This document shows, one piece after another, positions 62,802-64,000 of a stretch of DNA of 64,000 nt (the first letter of the stretch is position 1; each line of letters begins with the position of its first letter). The translations under genes were made by a program, and so were the position numbers. The stretch comes from CALMNV01 sp035688975 (GTDB lineage: Bacteria > Actinomycetota > Actinomycetes > Actinomycetales > Dermatophilaceae), in NCBI RefSeq assembly GCF_035688975.1, contig NZ_DASSMH010000014.1, forward strand, positions 1-64,000. The letters run 5' to 3'. The notes below the pieces were generated by a model. It was not told the origin of the DNA, made no database searches, and saw nothing but the letters and a program-made list of their open reading frames with translations.

Positions 62802-64000
62802 ATGGAGCACCCAGAGACCGAGCGGAAGTACGCGATCGCCGACTCGGCTCCGAGTCCGGAGGTCGGGCCGCCGTTCTCGATGGGCGCAGCGGGGCGTTTC
62901 GAGCTTGTCGCGGACTATGTCGACACTCCCGATCTGACCCTGGTCCGCTCGGGGCGCTCGCTCCGGCGGCGGACCGGTGGCAGCGACGAGGGATGGCACC
63001 TCAAGTTGCCCAAGGTGCTCGACTCGCGGGTGGAGCTGTGGGCGCCCCTCACTGAAGGGCCGAGTCCCGCCCTGGTTCCACGCACGTTGCGTGCCGAGCT
63101 GCACGAGGTGGTGGACCTCGACGCGCTCGTGCCGGTTGCCCGCGTGGTCACCGACAGGGCGGAGCGGAGCATCCTGCTCGACGGTGCTGTCGTGGCCCAG
63201 CTGGCAGATGACCACGTCAGCGCCACGACGGCGGCTGGCCGTTTCGATTCTTGGCGTGAGGTCGAAGTCGAACTCGTGGACGGTGACGCGAGCGACGCCG
63301 ACGCCATCGAGCGCCAACTGCTCGGGCAGGGCCTCACCCCGGCGTCGGGCGGCTCCAAGATCGCGCGCGCCCTGGACCTGCCGTCCGGGGCCGCCCAGAA
63401 CCCTGACCCCCCGAGCGCCGGTGATGTCGTGATGGCGCACGTGCGCCGTCAGGTCGGCGCGATCCAGGGGCTCGAGGACCGCGCCCGGCGCGATCAGTCC
63501 GACGCGGTCCACAAGATGCGCGTCGCCACACGTCGGCTGCGCAGCTCGCTCCGCAGCTTCCGGCGATTGTTCGACCGCTCGGTCACCGAGCCCCTTGGAG
63601 CGGAGCTGCGGTGGCTCGCGGAGCAGCTAGGCCGAGCCCGCGACGCCGAGGTGCTCCGGGCGCAGGTGCTCGCCGCGCTCGACGAGCTGCCGCCGCAGTC
63701 GGTGGTGGGCGGGGTCCGTGAGCGGCTCTCGGGCCAGCTGGAAGCCGAGCACCTCGAGGCGCACGGTGAGCTCGTGCGGGCGCTGGACTCCGAGCGCTAC
63801 CGTCGCCTGCTCGCCGAGTTGGTCGAGCTGCTCGTGCGGCCGCCCTTGCGCGGCCGGGCGTCGCGCCCCGCGCACAAGACGCTCGGGCGGCTCGTCGACA
63901 AGGTGGAGCGGCGCGTCGAGCGCGCGCGACAGGCCGTGGCTGAGGAGTCCGATCCACGACGCCAGGAGGACCTGCTCCACGTCGTGCGCAAGCGCGCGAA
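62802..64000 (+). CDS. CYTH-CHAD domain protein, 3' end cut by window
   Basis: This protein opens with the CYTH signature ETERKY (ExExK) near residue 5 and continues through a triphosphate-tunnel domain (LRRRTGGSDEGWHLKLPK, RSILLDGAVVAQLADD, WREVEVELVDG). From about residue 210 comes a CHAD domain rich in Arg and His (AVHKMRVATRRLRSSLRSFRRLF, LAEQLGRARDAEVL). CHAD binds inorganic polyphosphate and CYTH often hydrolyses tripolyphosphate, so a role in polyphosphate metabolism is likely. The ATG at 62802 has GAGGAGGCGG upstream. The frame is open to the window end. Confidence 0.9.
   Translation, partial: MEHPETERKYAIADSAPSPEVGPPFSMGAAGRFELVADYVDTPDLTLVRSGRSLRRRTGGSDEGWHLKLPKVLDSRVELWAPLTEGPSPALVPRTLRAELHEVVDLDALVPVARVVTDRAERSILLDGAVVAQLADDHVSATTAAGRFDSWREVEVELVDGDASDADAIERQLLGQGLTPASGGSKIARALDLPSGAAQNPDPPSAGDVVMAHVRRQVGAIQGLEDRARRDQSDAVHKMRVATRRLRSSLRSFRRLFDRSVTEPLGAELRWLAEQLGRARDAEVLRAQVLAALDELPPQSVVGGVRERLSGQLEAEHLEAHGELVRALDSERYRRLLAELVELLVRPPLRGRASRPAHKTLGRLVDKVERRVERARQAVAEESDPRRQEDLLHVVRKRA

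Overview
This 64 kb window is high-GC DNA (roughly 73% by eye), densely coding, with GTG starts and many 4-base ATGA/GTGA overlaps. The gene set is that of an actinomycete: a DevS/DevR two-component pair, the Bpa proteasome activator ending in GQYL, an MptB-like mannosyltransferase, DUF6458, DUF4235, DUF1918/DUF1876 and CYTH-CHAD proteins. The overall flavour is Micrococcales, perhaps Intrasporangiaceae (Janibacter/Terrabacter/Knoellia-like); the family placement is inference. I see no rRNA, tRNA, phage, IS element or CRISPR array.

Layout. 1-9.3 kb is a galactoside locus. galT (cut by the window edge), a DeoR regulator and a GH42 beta-galactosidase face a lipoprotein/two-permease ABC importer and a GH36 alpha-galactosidase. 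9.4-13.4 kb holds a Fur-family regulator and the threonine-to-glycine genes tdh and kbl, with an alpha/beta hydrolase-like protein and DUF6458 between them. 13.4-16.8 kb holds a flavin-binding PNPOx-fold protein, membrane proteins and a VIT1-like transporter. 17-21.8 kb is an OmpR-type two-component system followed by a GT39 glycosyltransferase and a GtrA protein. 21.9-27.9 kb holds an MBL-fold hydrolase, 3-methyladenine glycosylase, a PYROXD2-like oxidoreductase, a PH-domain membrane protein and an acyl-CoA synthetase. 28-35 kb is a polyol (mannitol/sorbitol) locus: two dehydrogenases, an ABC importer and a divergent SorC regulator. 35-39.8 kb holds a membrane metallophosphoesterase, Bpa, an ABM-like protein, a VanZ protein and a quinone oxidoreductase. 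39.8-47.3 kb is histidine utilisation (IclR regulator, hutH, hutU, hutF, hutI, with a YbaK-type deacylase on the opposite strand inside it). 47.3-51.9 kb looks like a hypoxia/dormancy cluster (DUF1918-DUF1876 protein, Zn alcohol dehydrogenase, devS, devR, DUF4235). 52-55.2 kb is a TPP-riboswitch-controlled ECF importer (ykoE plus a fused ykoD-ykoC). 55.3-64 kb holds a lipoprotein, a mannosyltransferase, alaT, a DrrAB-type exporter, a small DUF4190-like protein, a luciferase-like monooxygenase with OsmC, and a truncated CYTH-CHAD protein.

How the parts work together. Both sugar importers lack an ATPase gene, so they probably share a multi-sugar ATPase encoded elsewhere. The gal, polyol and hut loci each pair catabolic genes with a local regulator, and each has candidate operators in its intergenic region.

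Most unusual signal. The octamer GTATGCCG occurs about 50 times on the two strands, against roughly two expected from composition. It lies mostly inside genes, where it forces rare codons. One head-to-head pair forms a perfect 15-bp hairpin in the riboswitch leader. A second repeat family, built on AGTGGCCACT, fills two intergenic regions 51 kb apart. Two near-identical DosR-like boxes link the devRS cluster to the divergent genes at 13.9 kb.
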